Assembly (NCBI GenBank): GCA_001642005.1
Contig: LWCA01000116.1
Location: 1 to 54,366 of the forward strand
Reading direction: 5' to 3'
Origin: Intoshia linei
Lineage: Eukaryota; Orthonectida; Rhopaluridae
DNA length: 54,366 nucleotides
Translations under genes and position numbers: made by a program
Shown here: in pieces, positions 21,201-32,165 of the stretch
How the letters are laid out: each line of letters starts with the position of its first letter
How positions within the stretch are numbered: position 1 is the first letter of the stretch
The notes under the pieces: model-generated
Told to the model about the DNA's origin: nothing
What the model saw: only the letters and a program-made list of their open reading frames with translations
Database searches by the model: none

Positions 21201-24200
21201 TTACCAGTCCGTATCAGCCAAAAGTTTCTATTAGCCGGTCGTACCGACACGTTATTTAATCTCTAATCCAAGCAAACAAAACTATCAGTATACGTAATTT
21301 ATACAGTATGCATTGATATTGAAAATTTTAGTTAATATTTGAAAGAATCAAAAAAATAGTTGATAAAAACATGTATCTGCTATTACGTTATATCGAAGGA
21401 AGGTTGAATGCAAACAAGGCACTAATATTTATTAGTGCACTAAGTACCTTTCGACATGCTAGTAATGAAGCTAGTTTGTTAATTTATTTTCAGGTTTTAA
21501 TTCATATGATTTGTTGCCAAATATTTTAGATTCGTCATCGAAACATTTCCAATAGCGTAGCTAATATTGATACAGACAATGGTAAAATTTTTTTGGTTTT
21601 CCAATGAGCTATTAGTACATTACTCCTGGCCAGTTTTCTTAACCGGTCCATCGCGGCGCATTGGTGCGCCATGTGTATTGTTCAATTACGCTGCAAAAAA
21701 ATTTGAGTCTGTTTGATAAAATTTTATAAGTCAGTATCAAACTTTTATATTGATTTCACTAAGCACAGATCTCCCATTAATAAACCAATATAATAATAAT
21801 TTCATTTAAAAAAAATATATTTTTATCGTTTTTCATCTTTGTAGATTTCTGAATATCAATGTATTTTTTTCTTATAACAATACAAGGTACAGCCAATTTT
21901 ATTTATATTTCACAGATGCACTTAATAAACCCTGAAGTAAAAAAGGTTAAGAAACACTGCTCCTGATTATATCAAATGTCTTCATTTTTGTCATGTGATA
22001 TACATGTGATGTAGTTGTGTTGGGAAAGAGTATGCTGGATGTAATTTTGTTTTATTCTAATTCCTAATTTAGCTTACTCAAAAATCGTTAAATTGTTAGA
22101 TGTTTATCAGAGTTTGTTTAAAGATACCATTATTATTTGTCATCAAGTTTTTAATGAAAGAAACTTATTAGATAAAACTAAAACTGATGAAAATGATTCC
22201 TTGTTATATGGAAATTGTATTGTCCTTCACTGGTCCAATATTGAAGTAATTTTTTACATTTCCTTCTTCTGTTTCTAATTTTAAAATTGTGTAGATTTCA
22301 CAATTAGTAAAAGATTTGGTTGAAAATATGAAGGAATTGGATTCCTATCAGTATGAATCTGCTTTACAATTATGTTTGGTTTACGCAAAATCACTTAAAG
22401 TGATTTGTTGCGATTTTTCAATAATATTCTTGAATAAATTGACCAAATTCAAAATGATGAGATTCAAAGACGATTTAAAATCTGCTGAAAAAAGGTATGT
22501 TTTTAATATAATATATTAATATTATTATATTAATTAATATTACATTTGTTTAATTGTAATATAAATTATATAAAATATTACCAACCAATATCGCAGTCGA
22601 ATTATAATCTTTGTCGATTATAATGTCATAATTATCATTACTCCCTGCTTTCATATTGCAACATTTAAAAAAATGAAAATATAACGTAAAAACTAAATAA
22701 AAAGCTGAATATTGCAATAATTACATTCGAATGATTAAAATTCAAAATTTGATAACATTTTGTATAAGAATATTACCTGGCTATTAATATTTATCAAATT
22801 GCGCTAAAAATTTTCTCATAAACTTGGTATAAACATAAATAAGACGGTAACTTGATAACAAAATTAATTTTAAATTCAACAAGCAAAAATAGTGATAAAG
22901 TATAAAAAAAAATTATATTTCCAAACTATTACTGCATTTCAACGAATATTGAAGATAGCCTGACATTTAAAGTTTTCTTTATATATACTACATATTACAA
23001 AATTAAAATTGAACTTTATTTTAAAGGAAATTAGCTTTTGAGTTTTTAAACGATGTACCGACTTTATAATATTGTCCATGTTTAGTTTTACTGTTTATTT
23101 TTTAAAATTTGTTTCTAGCTCAATTGTTTTGGATTTTATTTTTTGTTTGAATACAATTTAAATAATGTAAATAGCCAGAATTCGAGAAATTAAATCGTTA
23201 ATATTAAAATCCAAAAAAATTGAGCTAGAAAAAAATTTTAAAAAATAAACAGTATAACTAAACATGGACAATATTATAAAGTCGGTACATCGTCTAAAAA
23301 CTCAAAAGCTAATTTCCGTTAAAATAAAGTTCAATTTTAATTTTGTAATATGTAGTATATATAAAGAAAACTTTAAATGTCAGGCTATCTTCAATATTCG
23401 TTGAAATGCAGTAATATTTTGGAAATATAATTTTTTTAGACACTATACTGTACAGTGTACACTTCATAGGATTTTTAAAGGTTTAGTTTTTTAATTATAA
23501 ATTGAACATTTATATTATACATTTAGATATGAAAATACAATCTCTAATTTTGATTTGAATGGATTTACTTTGCGGAAACTGTCAGATAAGTTTGAAGAGG
23601 TTATATTTAGATAAGTACTTTGAAAATTACGGGCAGGTGTGATTTACAACTCTTGACTTTAAAAAATGTATATAATCATTGATTTATGTAAGACTTGCTA
23701 TTTGGAATGGAGTAAAATGTGATATTTTCGGCAAAACCATATGATAATATGACTTGTAAAATCTTGATTTATTAAATTTCATAAAATCAAAAAAAAAATG
23801 AAATTTTGACAAGCCCCAATTTATTATATAAAAAATTTATTTATAATGTAGGAAGTGGACCATATGAAACTAATGAATTACCCATTATTCGTTGTTGTAT
23901 GTAATGATGTCATTGATGGTTTGTACAAATTATCACACGTTACTGATACATGTGGTGCATTAGTCGATGAGTGGTTTTCATTGTTTCTAAAATCCATTTA
24001 TCAGACAACAAAAAATCGGTTATTCAGGTTATATTTACAATTTTATTTACAATTTTGAATTACAACTTTGTGACTTTTAAGACGAAGTTGGTTATAAATG
24101 CCCAAACTTACCCAACTTACCATGCTCGAGGTCACCCTAAATCAATAATAGGCTCAAAAATTGTCACAAACGATAGTAGTGTTATATTGCCCTCAGCCAC

Positions 24201-25165
24201 TTTTTTAGTGCTTTTGACTTGACATTTTAAATTTAACACAAAATAATTATGATAATGACGAATATATATTGTGCTAAATGTCAATTTGTAAAAATGAGAC
24301 CCCGTTTTATTAAAATTTCGTCAAGCTCTTCCCCGAAAAGAGATCTCGGTGCGGTAGGTTGGGAACTGTGAATTTTTATTATCTTTTTTGCAATTTAATG
24401 TATGCTGATTGAACAATATATTTAAATATTTTCATTTTTAATCAAACTTTGAGTGAATTGTTTTTTTTAATATCATTTCTTTTTTTCCAGAATTTAAATC
24501 TAAACGACTCATAGTAACCTTTGAAGTCTCTTTTTTATTAATAATTATATATCAATATATTTTAGATTGCTAAATGACTACACAAACGATGATAATTTAA
24601 TTATAAGCGATAATTTAACTAAGGTACAGCGACTACTCCAAGTATTCTATGAAGTGTTTGTGAATTTTTGTTCCAAAACTCTCAGAGCTTTATTTAAAGA
24701 TTCTTCAGAGGTAATTAATGGAATGAAATAAAAACTTTATAAATTAAATTTACAGTGGTTTCCAATCTTTTGTGCATGCAACCGTCTTCATTTTTCGAGA
24801 CCTCACAATCAAAAATATGACACAATTAATTTTAAAATTTTATAAATGAATCACAAGAAATGTAGTTTAAAAATTAGGTGTCAATTATTCAATGAATCGT
24901 CAATCCATGACGCAAAAGATTACACTAAAAAATTTAGATTTTTTTAATTTTATTGATTTAAAAAAGGTAATTTGGGTTTTTGAGCGTAGCTATATGATTT
25001 TTTGTGCACATAATACACTTGAAACCACTGTTTCACCCTTTATATTTATTTAATCCATTATAGAAATTGTTCCATTTTAATGAATCTCAAACATTTTTAA
25101 AACAAGCCAACATTGAATTAATAAATAAATATAGCATGTCAAGTAGTGAAATAAATGTTGACTGA
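18237..25165 (+). CDS. COG8: COG8-like subunit of the Golgi tethering complex (5' end missing)
   Basis: Ten exons keep one frame: 18237-18361, 19551-19654, 19956-20127, 21530-21581, 22073-22245, 22295-22494, 23527-23599, 23852-24027, 24566-24710, 25064-25165 (TGA), about 440 aa; human COG8 is 612. The assignment rests on pattern: a short LP motif followed by alternating helices with an EAL-like repeat and a final aromatic/Gln (LTLPKKFSEAF ... YPQINFFQ), a Tyr/Phe-rich block like COG8 'QCMYFGLSFSRVGADFR' (here LCLVYAKSLKVICCDFS), and MNYPLFVVVCNDVIDGL like the family's 'PPLA..CNGIL.ALN'. COG8 sits in lobe B and helps tether retrograde vesicles at the Golgi. It is divergent, so another vesicle-tether subunit cannot be excluded. 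The start codon was not found. Its longer introns are filled with transposons. Confidence 0.62.
18424..18724. mobile_element. hAT-type MITE carrying a tRNA-like segment
   Basis: A 301-bp element with ends TAGACCTGTTCATGGTTTGG and, on the opposite strand, TAGACCTGTTCATGATTTGG. The 8-bp target CATACAAG is repeated perfectly at 18416-18423 and 18725-18732. It lies in a COG8-like intron. Its centre carries a tRNA-like sequence, which is unusual for a DNA-transposon derivative. Confidence 0.9.
18556..18632 (-). ncRNA. tRNA-like sequence (pseudo-tRNA or SINE head)
   Basis: On the minus strand GATGTCT and GGACATC form a 7-bp acceptor-like stem. TGGCACAGTGG resembles the Pol III A box and GGTTCGAATC is a perfect B box with T arm. 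The anticodon arm does not pair properly, so it is not a functional decoding tRNA. It could be the head of a SINE or a Pol III promoter acquired by the MITE. Confidence 0.6.
20180..21140 (-). pseudogene. Tc1/mariner transposase relic in a COG8 intron
   Basis: Minus-strand frames, broken by stops and shifts, read AVIWSNESKIMLYGYNG (around 20400-20460) and VFQQDGASSYT (around 20200), the Tc1 'VLWSDESKF' and 'FQQDNDPKHT' blocks. A helix-turn-helix-like piece lies around 20540-20640. An inverted-repeat end, ACAGTTGTGGACAAAAAAA on the minus strand, is at about 21115-21135; the other end was not found. Inactive. Confidence 0.75.
21631..21959. mobile_element. hAT-type MITE
   Basis: Starts CAGTTTTCTTAACC and ends GGTTAAGAAACACTG (inverted). 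Flanks CTCCTGGC and CTCCTGAT agree at six of eight bases. Non-coding, inside a COG8-like intron. Confidence 0.65.
22903..23438. repeat. 536-bp near-perfect hairpin (foldback) in a COG8 intron
   Basis: The left arm 22903-23138 and right arm 23204-23438 are about 236 bp each and almost perfectly complementary, separated by a 65-bp loop. Example: left GAAGATAGCCTGACATTTAA against right TTAAATGTCAGGCTATCTTC. Only scattered single-base differences are seen. No ORF. Transcribed as part of the intron it would form a long double-stranded RNA. Confidence 0.92.
24753..25030. mobile_element. hAT-type MITE
   Basis: Begins CAGTGGTTTCCAATC; its other end reads CAGTGGTTTCAAGTG on the opposite strand. No clear target duplication remains. 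It fills most of the last COG8-like intron. Confidence 0.6.
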
Positions 25166-25211
25166 TTAATCTTATTGATACATCACTTGTGACATAACAG
25201 GGTAGTCTAAG

Positions 25212-25555
25212 CAGAGCCGTTTTAAGGCATGGGCAATATGGGCTGTAGCCCTGGATCACTCATTAAAAAAGGCCTCCAAATTAATAAAAGTACTTTACAT
25301 TTATATCTTAAAATTTTTTGTGACTGCATGGTGCATATTTTTAAATGAAAAAGTAAACTTTGTTCATTAATTAACATGTAAGTAAGTTTTTGTAAAAGAA
25401 ATAAAAGTTATTAGAAACCTACATAATATCTTTTAATGCTTTTATTAACACTTAATGAAATAATACTCTTAGTCTTCAACCAACAGTATGCCTTGTCTTC
25501 TAAAAAAAGGCCCTTTGTTTAGCCCAGAGCCACGAAGTGGCTTAAGACGGCTCAG
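25212..25555. mobile_element. hAT-type MITE
   Basis: A 344-bp element with ends CAGAGCCGTTTTAAGGC and CTGAGCCGTCTTAAGCC. Flanks AGTCTAAG and GGTCTAAG are an 8-bp duplication with one change. It sits 46 bp after the COG8-like stop codon, so it may lie in the 3' untranslated region or just beyond. Internal GGGC/AGCCC blocks are GC-rich for this region. Confidence 0.8.
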
Positions 25556-25632
25556 GGTCTAAGAACACTGGAGTGAAGACAAAAAAATGATTTTAGAAAA
25601 GTTCATGTTTTGATGAGATACGCCTATAAATG

Positions 25633-25919
25633 TTAATGGTTTAATTTATCATACACTGGGTTGTTTTGATTAAATTCAATTTTTTTACTGAAACATTGAA
25701 ATTTTTTTTTTCGTATTTTGTGTTTTATGATTTTAAATTCAGTATTCATAAAATTATTCATATTGTAAATGTTTACATTTCTCATTTTAACTGCATCAGT
25801 GTCCAGGCATACTGAATTAAAATTTTCTTTGTATAGTTGGTATTCTATTTCCAAGTTTTTATAATTTATTAATTGTTTATTTCTATTTTCTTTGTTTTTT
25901 ATGTGTTTTCTTTTTTTTT
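25633..25919 (-). CDS. Small basic hypothetical ORF
   Basis: An ATG-initiated frame of 73 aa (25854-25633) that stays open upstream to an acceptor-like TATTTAG at about 25920. The upstream part is very Lys/Arg/Asn-rich (KNKENRNKQ) followed by leucine/aromatic residues, vaguely like a basic-zipper start, but heptads are not convincing. I do not recognise it and it may be chance. Confidence 0.2.
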
Positions 25920-26176
25920 CTAAATATTTATTTTAAATCTGTTTATTAAATTAAATATAATAATTATTATTTATTAATTATTCTATAAGTATAATAAATT
26001 ATTTTAAATCTGAAAAAAATAAAATTTTAATAAGACTAAATTTTCGAAATTTCTTAATGTAATGTTTTTTCCCTTTTTGTGAAAGTTTGCAAAAAATGCT
26101 TCAAGTTGTGATGAGTGGTATTACTTCCATGACAACATACTTTGTTTATCATAGCCGCAAGAATAACCAGGTTACA

Positions 26177-26341
26177 TAAAATGACCAGATTTAATAACTA
26201 CTATAAATTTTGTTTATTTGGAATAAATCTCAAGACGTAACTTAAGTCAAAAATTTTTATTCGTGATCAGTGATCACAGATAAATAGTTTTGAGTCAAAA
26301 CACTTTAAAATTTATAGTACTTATCAAATCTGGTCACTTTA
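26177..26341. mobile_element. MITE, 7-bp target duplication (copy C)
   Basis: A 165-bp element with ends TAAAATGACCAGATTT and TAAAGTGACCAGATTTG, sharing the TAAA-TG-CCAG terminus with the elements at 211-559. GGTTACA is duplicated at 26170-26176 and 26342-26348, again 7 bp. Non-coding. Confidence 0.85.
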
Positions 26342-26571
26342 GGTTACACAGTGTTGTTAAGCAGTTACTAGTAGCAATTTGCTACGCAAAAAAACATCAC
26401 TATTTCAGCAATTACTCGGATGAAAAGTCTTTCAAAAGAGCACTTGATTTTGAAATAAAATAAACTATATTTCTATGCAAAATTATTTAACGTGACAACT
26501 CAATAAATTATAAATGTTATTGTTCAATTTATTTATAAACAAATGTGCAATTTACTTGAAATTTTGAAATA

Positions 26572-27096
26572 ATGGGAAGGCACGATAAATATGATGATGT
26601 CGATTCTCTAAATAGCTCTAAAGATAAGAAAAATAAAAGTAAAAAAAAATGCAGATCAAGATCAATAGACCACCGTGAATCTAGAAAAAAGCGCCACCAT
26701 AAACGTTCACTTTCGAGATCTCGTTCGGGTTCTAAATCACGCCACCGACGAAGAAAAAGTAGAGACAGATCAAGGTCTCGACAACGACGTCGACATCGTA
26801 CTCCTCGTAGAAAATCAAAAAATAGATCCAAATCAAATTCTCGAAAAAAACACATTTATAAAGAATCTGAAAAACCTACAATACCTGAAATACCAAAAAC
26901 TGAACAAGTTGACCCCGCAATAGACAAAGAAAATGAAGAAATGCTCAAAGTAATGGGGTTTTGTAGTTTCAATACAACAAAAAATAAACAAGTTGACGGA
27001 AACGACGTTGGATCAACAAAAGTAAATAAACGACGCATTTACCGACAATATATGAACCGTCGTGGTGGATTCAACAAACTTTTGGAAACAAAGTAG
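26572..27096 (+). CDS. SNRNP27: U4/U6.U5 tri-snRNP 27 kDa protein
   Basis: Single-exon 174-aa protein starting MGRHDKYDD. Residues about 20-100 are an Arg/Ser/Lys-rich RS-type region. The C-terminal ~60 residues are the conserved SNRNP27 domain: EEMLKVMGFCSFNTTKNKQV, then KRRIYRQYMNRRGGFNKLL, matching the family's 'MMKLMGFASFDSTKGKKV' and 'KRKYRQYMNRKGGFNRPL'. It is a nuclear component of the U4/U6.U5 tri-snRNP in pre-mRNA splicing. Length is close to human (155 aa). Its 3' end overlaps the convergent minus-strand gene by 26 nt of coding sequence. The overlapping frames in the RS region are by-products of its biased composition. Confidence 0.96.
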   Translation: MGRHDKYDDVDSLNSSKDKKNKSKKKCRSRSIDHRESRKKRHHKRSLSRSRSGSKSRHRRRKSRDRSRSRQRRRHRTPRRKSKNRSKSNSRKKHIYKESEKPTIPEIPKTEQVDPAIDKENEEMLKVMGFCSFNTTKNKQVDGNDVGSTKVNKRRIYRQYMNRRGGFNKLLETK

Positions 27097-27935
27097 TGTT
27101 AATAAAATTACTTGTATTATATTTTAAGTTTCTTAGTATGGACCGTAGTTGTAAAACATTTTGTATTTTTTCTTTTTTTTTTTGATCGTTCCAAATCATT
27201 TTTTTCAAATTTTTGTCATATACAATTGGACAATCGCGAATGTATTTACTATACGAACAAGTTCGGCCCATTTGAGAACCTTTGGGTATCTCGATTGGGT
27301 AAATTTCTGATAATTTCTCTAGAACCGTTTCTTTTTTAGTTTTTTCACGTTTAGGTATTTTAAAATTATCCATTATTTTTTCTTGAAATCTAATTTTTTT
27401 AAAGTTTTTTAATCTTTCAATATCTAGTAATTTACTTTTTGTACTTTCGCCAAATTTGACAATCTCCTTGATTGTTGACGAAACTATAATTTTAATTAAA
27501 ATTTCATAAATTAGGTTGAGTGATTACTGACAGTTACTGACGAAATGTAAAAGTACCTATTATAAATCCTGGAATTTCCTATTTTTATCCAATTTTCTTT
27601 GTCTGATTTACATACACTTGCATTCTAAATTAAAAAAGTGTTAACATTACATTATAGGTTTTTGATTCTTCATTTATTCGAAATTTAATTTTTACCTTTA
27701 TTTTTTGATGAGCTGCGCCAACCCTTTGCTCATAAAAAATGTGACAATCATTTTGAATTTTTTTATATCGATATTTTATAATGTTACAATCAATTTCTTT
27801 AATGTTTAAATCTTGACAGTGAATGTTGTATGGTTTGTTTATAAAAGCAGATCTGACTATGTTTTCATCGTTTTTTATTATATACTGTCGTTGGATTATC
27901 GGCAGATCAATATTCAATTGAGTTGTATTCTTCAT
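27071..27935 (-). CDS. Unrecognised 249-aa protein, convergent with SNRNP27
   Basis: Two long open stretches (27935-27630 and 27373-27071) look too good to be chance. Joining 27935-27696, 27624-27528 and 27483-27071 with GT-AG introns of 71 and 44 nt gives 750 nt, 249 aa plus stop. An alternative donor further into the first stretch is possible. I do not recognise the product. The first part contains RVGAAHQKIK; the last part is Lys-rich with KGSQMGRTCSYSKYIRDCPI and KKMIWNDQKKKEK. No signal peptide or membrane span. Its stop codon falls within the SNRNP27 reading frame, so either the genes overlap tail-to-tail or a further short intron removes the end. Confidence 0.45.
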
Positions 27936-28675
27936 TTTCGATTGGAATTTACAAATTAGATCATTTTGTTTTATTAGCCGATATTTTTACATTTGTCTCA
28001 ATTTTTGTTTACTTTACCTGGCTACTGTAATTGATTCGAATCAAGTCAACGTCACTAATTTCAATATGTAATGATTATTTAATTATAATTTTAACATTGA
28101 AAAGTAAATAGAGTACATCGGATTATATATTTTTTCAAATATCAATCGATTATATTTATTGAAATTTTTATTGATTTTGATTTATTAAATTTTAATGTTT
28201 TATTTACTATGATTTATTTTATTTACATTAGATTTTTTTAATGTATATTTAAAATATTGCATATGCTGAAATTGTGGTCAATAACCGCATATAAACAAAG
28301 ATTTTTAATAATTGTATTTTTACTTTTTTGTACATAAATTTTAAATTATAAGTCAAACTATCATTTTCACGGTAGTTATGTTTATGTATTTTATACTGTA
28401 GAAGCTGCTTTTGTGATCACTCCCGCGCAACAAATTTTAATTAGTGTAAATAATCTGAACATTTTTGACTCAACATATATGGCATTGTTTCAAATTTTTT
28501 TTTTAAATTTCCGTGGAATGGAAAAAATAAAATGCGACTTAGACCAGTCCTACAGTTAGAGTCAGATTAGGATAATGGTTCCAAAGCGTAGTAGTGCTGT
28601 CGCAAGATTCGCACATGTGTTCGCATAGGCCGTACGCCGTACCTTTATATTTACATCAGTACATCCTTATATAAT
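27936..28675. other. Intergenic, no gene seen
   Basis: AT-rich sequence upstream of the minus-strand gene. No ORF or RNA gene supported. A less AT-rich patch around 28540-28640 (GCCGTACGCCGTACC) is unexplained. Confidence 0.35.
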
Positions 28676-29046
28676 ACGCTTTGCAATATTTGTTTGTCTG
28701 TATGTGTTATCGTTTATTTCAATAACTACAAGTCTTAGAATTTTATAAAGTCAACATTTCAATTACAGGTTTTTCCGGGGGTGTTAGCAAAATAAATTTC
28801 AAACTCCCACATTCAGATCCTACGGGTCAAAAATGACAATTGTCATTTTTTTGAAAATCAAACGAGTTGGAGACTTAAAAAAATATATACTCTGATACGG
28901 ATTTTAAAATCATAAATGTTATCATAGATTTACATTTAAAAAAATATATTTTTAGGACCAAAACCACAAATTACCCTTTTTTTTTTAATGAAAACAGCCC
29001 TAAAATTAAAAAAATGGGATAATAATTGTTTTTAAAATTCTTTACG
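28676..29046 (+). mobile_element. Helitron-like element, 5' part, truncated at an N
   Basis: Starts around ATAATACGCTTTGCAATATT, a text recurring at the same end of the copies near 2500, 47330 and 53450. It continues through CAATAACTACAAGTCTTAGA and the CCACATTCAGATCCTACGGG block and breaks at the single N at 29047. Bases 28797-29046 are identical to 33294-33543. Confidence 0.6.
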
Positions 29047-29047
29047 N
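29047..29047. other. Single-N assembly join
   Basis: Isolated N at the end of the exactly duplicated 250-bp segment; the unrelated AGAGTCTAG text follows. Other single Ns at 33293, 33755, 35155, 35198 and 38821 also sit in repeats. These look like contig joins, so order and copy number nearby are unreliable. Confidence 0.85.
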
Positions 29048-29141
29048 AGAGTCTAGATCTTTCGAATCATTTCATTATCATCATAGTTCAAATTTTCACA
29101 TGTTGAAATACGAGAACAGATATTATCATGTTTATATTTAA

Positions 29142-29210
29142 CTAGCTTGGCAGTTTTGTACTACGTACAAACAGCACCTAGCTTTGCCAAAGGCACTTTT
29201 TTATTATACC
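29142..29210 (-). mobile_element. Helitron-like element, 3' terminus
   Basis: Read on the minus strand: the AGGCACTTTTTTA flank, the TAGGTGCTGTTTG block, the TGTACGTAGTACA-type hairpin, and CTAG ending at 29142 followed by T. Only the terminal ~70 bp is recognisable. Confidence 0.6.
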
Positions 29211-29662
29211 TTTTATTATTGGAGTAATAATTTCAAAAAAAATTTGCCACATACTCATAAATTACAAAATCCGTACTGTAAATCGGATGGGGTAGAGTCA
29301 ATTAATGTTGAGAGGCACGTGGGTTTTAAGGGTGCGAACATTGTGAATCAAACCGGGATATCACCAAGTACAATAATTCGTAAAAGTAAAAGAAATACGG
29401 TAATTCCAAAAAAATATTTGCAGTATACATTATTCTAATTTTCTAAAACGAAACTGATTATTATTGAGCGGGAATTATTAGTATTCACCTGAGTTTGAAT
29501 TATACTGCTGCGTAGCGTAAGAATAATTTAAAAAAAATGAAATTATTGTTCTTGAAACGACAACGAAATAAAACGATTTTTTTTGGTGGTCGATTGATTG
29601 TTCGTTGAAATTTTTTTTAATTTGTGATTGTGGATATTAACTCAACGATTGACGACGAGGTG

Positions 29663-30436
29663 ATGTCAGGATTGGGTTCACATCAACCAGAAGGAGATTT
29701 ACCTCAAAAGGACATTAACCAGTCACAAAAACAGGAGGTTAGTAATTCTATTATAAACGCGTTAAAAATGGGTTATACTACGGGCCACATGGAGTAATTT
29801 CCAAAGATATACAGAATGGCATAAATGGAATTGGGTGACCAAGTTAGCTTTTTTGAAATTGATTATTTCAAAAAAAGAGCGTGAGAGAATAAGTAGTATT
29901 CTAGGTAATTAGTGCGGAAATGTGGATCTTTGGATCAAGGTTTTGTTAAAACGTTTGGGTCTTTTGACAGATTAAATAAGTCATTCCTGCTTTTTAAAAC
30001 ACGAATAACTCGGGGTAACAAAATAGAGGACGCAGCTCATGAGATGAGTGCCGATATTATGGAGGCAATCCCGGGGCTCATTGACAAACAGGTTGAGAAG
30101 TTTGTCGAGAAAGAGGTGCTCTATCGTGTGCAACAGGTTAAAGCAGAGGTTGCCATGATAGCGCTCATGTGGGATATACCAGGTAGTACGACAATTTATG
30201 ATAGATTGTCTACTATCTTAGGGGGTGTACATTTACGTTTAGGGGCTTCAAGAGACATTTTGCGAACCAACAAGAAAGATGTGAAGCAACGTAATTTCAG
30301 GGAGTGGGTGCCGAAAAGCCAGCTGCAATGCCATCAATGCGGGGAATATGGACACATTGCCAGGAATTGCTCAGAGGATACGAGGCCGTGGAAGGAAAAA
30401 TTAATCAATGGGCCTGGGTCAGAACGGGAGATGTAG
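29663..30436 (+). pseudogene. Retrotransposon gag-like relic with zinc knuckle
   Basis: The frame from ATG at 29663 is interrupted by stops after about 40 codons; a second frame, 29912-30436, runs 174 aa. Near its end is a CCHC knuckle, CHQCGEYGHIARNC (C-x2-C-x4-H-x4-C), preceded by a helical capsid-like region. This is the usual 3' end of an LTR-retrotransposon gag (a LINE ORF1 is the alternative). No protease, reverse transcriptase or integrase follows. Base composition is visibly less AT-rich than the surroundings. Confidence 0.75.
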
Positions 30437-30686
30437 CAATTACATCACTATGGGATGACGAAGGAATTACAGATCACTTCGAACTAATTTATATATTTGT
30501 CAAGCTTTATTAAAATTTTCTTTCCAAATATTGTTTATTCTGATAATCGTCACAATGAGTATTTGAAAATTAAAAATTGCGTAGCAATAAAAAAAATCCG
30601 AAAGAATAAACTATATAGATTTTCACCCATATGTTGCACATTTTTTTTGAAATTGTAGGATCAATGTTTTTATTTTAATCGAAATA

Positions 30687-30881
30687 CAGTCAAACTTGTG
30701 GATAGTGAACATTTGCTTCCTAATTTTTGTAATGTTCATTATGAAAAAATAATGAACAATGAAAATGACAGTGAAGTGAACATTATTAATTATGAATATA
30801 AGTTTATTTTTTATATAAGTCAAGTTAGTATAGTAATATCAGTTAAGTTTACTATTTGTTCACTATCAACAAGTCTGACTG
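30687..30881. mobile_element. pogo-type MITE inserted in a Helitron-like copy
   Basis: A 195-bp element with ends CAGTCAAACTTGTGGATAGT and CAGTCAGACTTGTTGATAGT, flanked by TA on both sides. The uninterrupted Helitron-like copy near 52830 reads ATCGAAATATTTGAAAAATA at the same place, so the empty site is visible in this window. Confidence 0.9.
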
Positions 30882-30907
30882 TATTTGAAAAATATTGGTT
30901 GATAATA

Positions 30908-32165
30908 CAGTCAAACCTCAATTTAACGAACAACCACTTACATGAAAATTTATTGTTCGTTAAAAAAAAGTTAACGAACTAACAAATTTATTTTTAATTA
31001 ATTGATTTTTTTATAAAAATCACATATTGTTTTGGGTCTTTCTTTTAATATAGTTTCTTTCATGGGTCGTAATGCGATTAAGCCATTCAAGTTATCAGAA
31101 ATAAAGAATTTTTCTTGTTTATCAATACATTTTAGAGCTTCAATTCTAGATATAATGTCAAACTCTCGATTTCACTACAGGTAGAATAATCAAAGCTGTC
31201 TTTATGATTGGTGTCTTCTTCTATGGGCAGTATCAAATAATCAATGAATTCATCGTCACTATAGTCGTTTTCATCATACGCAGGGAATTCATCTGTAATT
31301 TTTGCATTATTTTCCACAAGATATATCACTATTTGATAAAACGTATGTTCTAGAATACGAATTTTTAAAAAACAGGCCTGTCTCATTGCAATTATAAATG
31401 TTCATAAAACTATATTTCTCTTTACTTTTACAAAAATCTGAAAAGCTTCAAATTCACCTGTATTCACAAGACCTGCCTCACCACTAATAACACGAGAACG
31501 AATATTATGACGTTTTTGAAAACAGGAAAACCACCCATTTGAAGGTCTGAAATTGGGTTTTTTCAGACGTTTCCCGATTTTAAGAGCCATTGTTCGAATC
31601 ATATTTCCTGAAATAATTAAATTTTTCGATCTCTTTCGAACAAACCACTCATATACTAGTTTGTCGCTTTCAGCGGTTGCAAAATTAATAAACATGCATT
31701 TGTCCTCAAATCCATCTATTTTAAAGAGTCTTTAAAATTTTATTAATCACACCAAGAGGCATGCCAAATTTAATTGAAAGTTCTATTTGAGTATATTCTG
31801 CACTATTCATTTCAGAAAAATTTATAACCTATCTTTTCTTGTAATATATAAATTTTCTTTTTGATTGTTTCTTTTTAGCATCATAATAGATTTTTTATTT
31901 ATTATTAAAAAAAGATGTAATCGTACTTATTTTATATTTATTTCTTCATTATTTATCTACAGTAATGTTTATCTCGAAAAGTTCAGTTTAAGTTTTAATT
32001 TAATTTCAATATGAATCTTTATCAATTATTTTGGATCAATTCGCCAGATACCAGTCGATAAAAGGATACAATAATATTATGGCATCATTGCATGTATACA
32101 TAATGTTTAAAATCGTTCTAAAATAAAATCATTTTTTTTTAATTTTTGAAAAAGTTTGTTCGTTA
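30908..32165 (-). mobile_element. Tigger/pogo element relic
   Basis: Left end CAGTCAAACCTCAATTTAAC follows a TA in Helitron-like sequence. The minus-strand frame 31695-31402 is a CENP-B-type helix-turn-helix: KLVYEWFVRKRSKNLIISG, then SNGWFSCFQKRHNIRSR. A frame at 31386-31132 (DENDYSDDEFIDYLILP) resembles the acidic C terminus, so the DDE catalytic core is deleted. The right end is lost: GTTCGTTAAAA runs directly into Helitron-like TTATTTTTCACCGG. Inactive; mobilisation could only be in trans. Confidence 0.85.

Noticed and set aside
22903-23438. CRISPR-like or tandem array
   Set aside because: The repetition is one inverted pair, not direct repeats with spacers, and the sequence is eukaryotic.
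26529-27038. Minus-strand and alternate-frame ORFs over SNRNP27
   Set aside because: They mirror the low-complexity RS region; the plus frame alone carries the conserved SNRNP27 C terminus.
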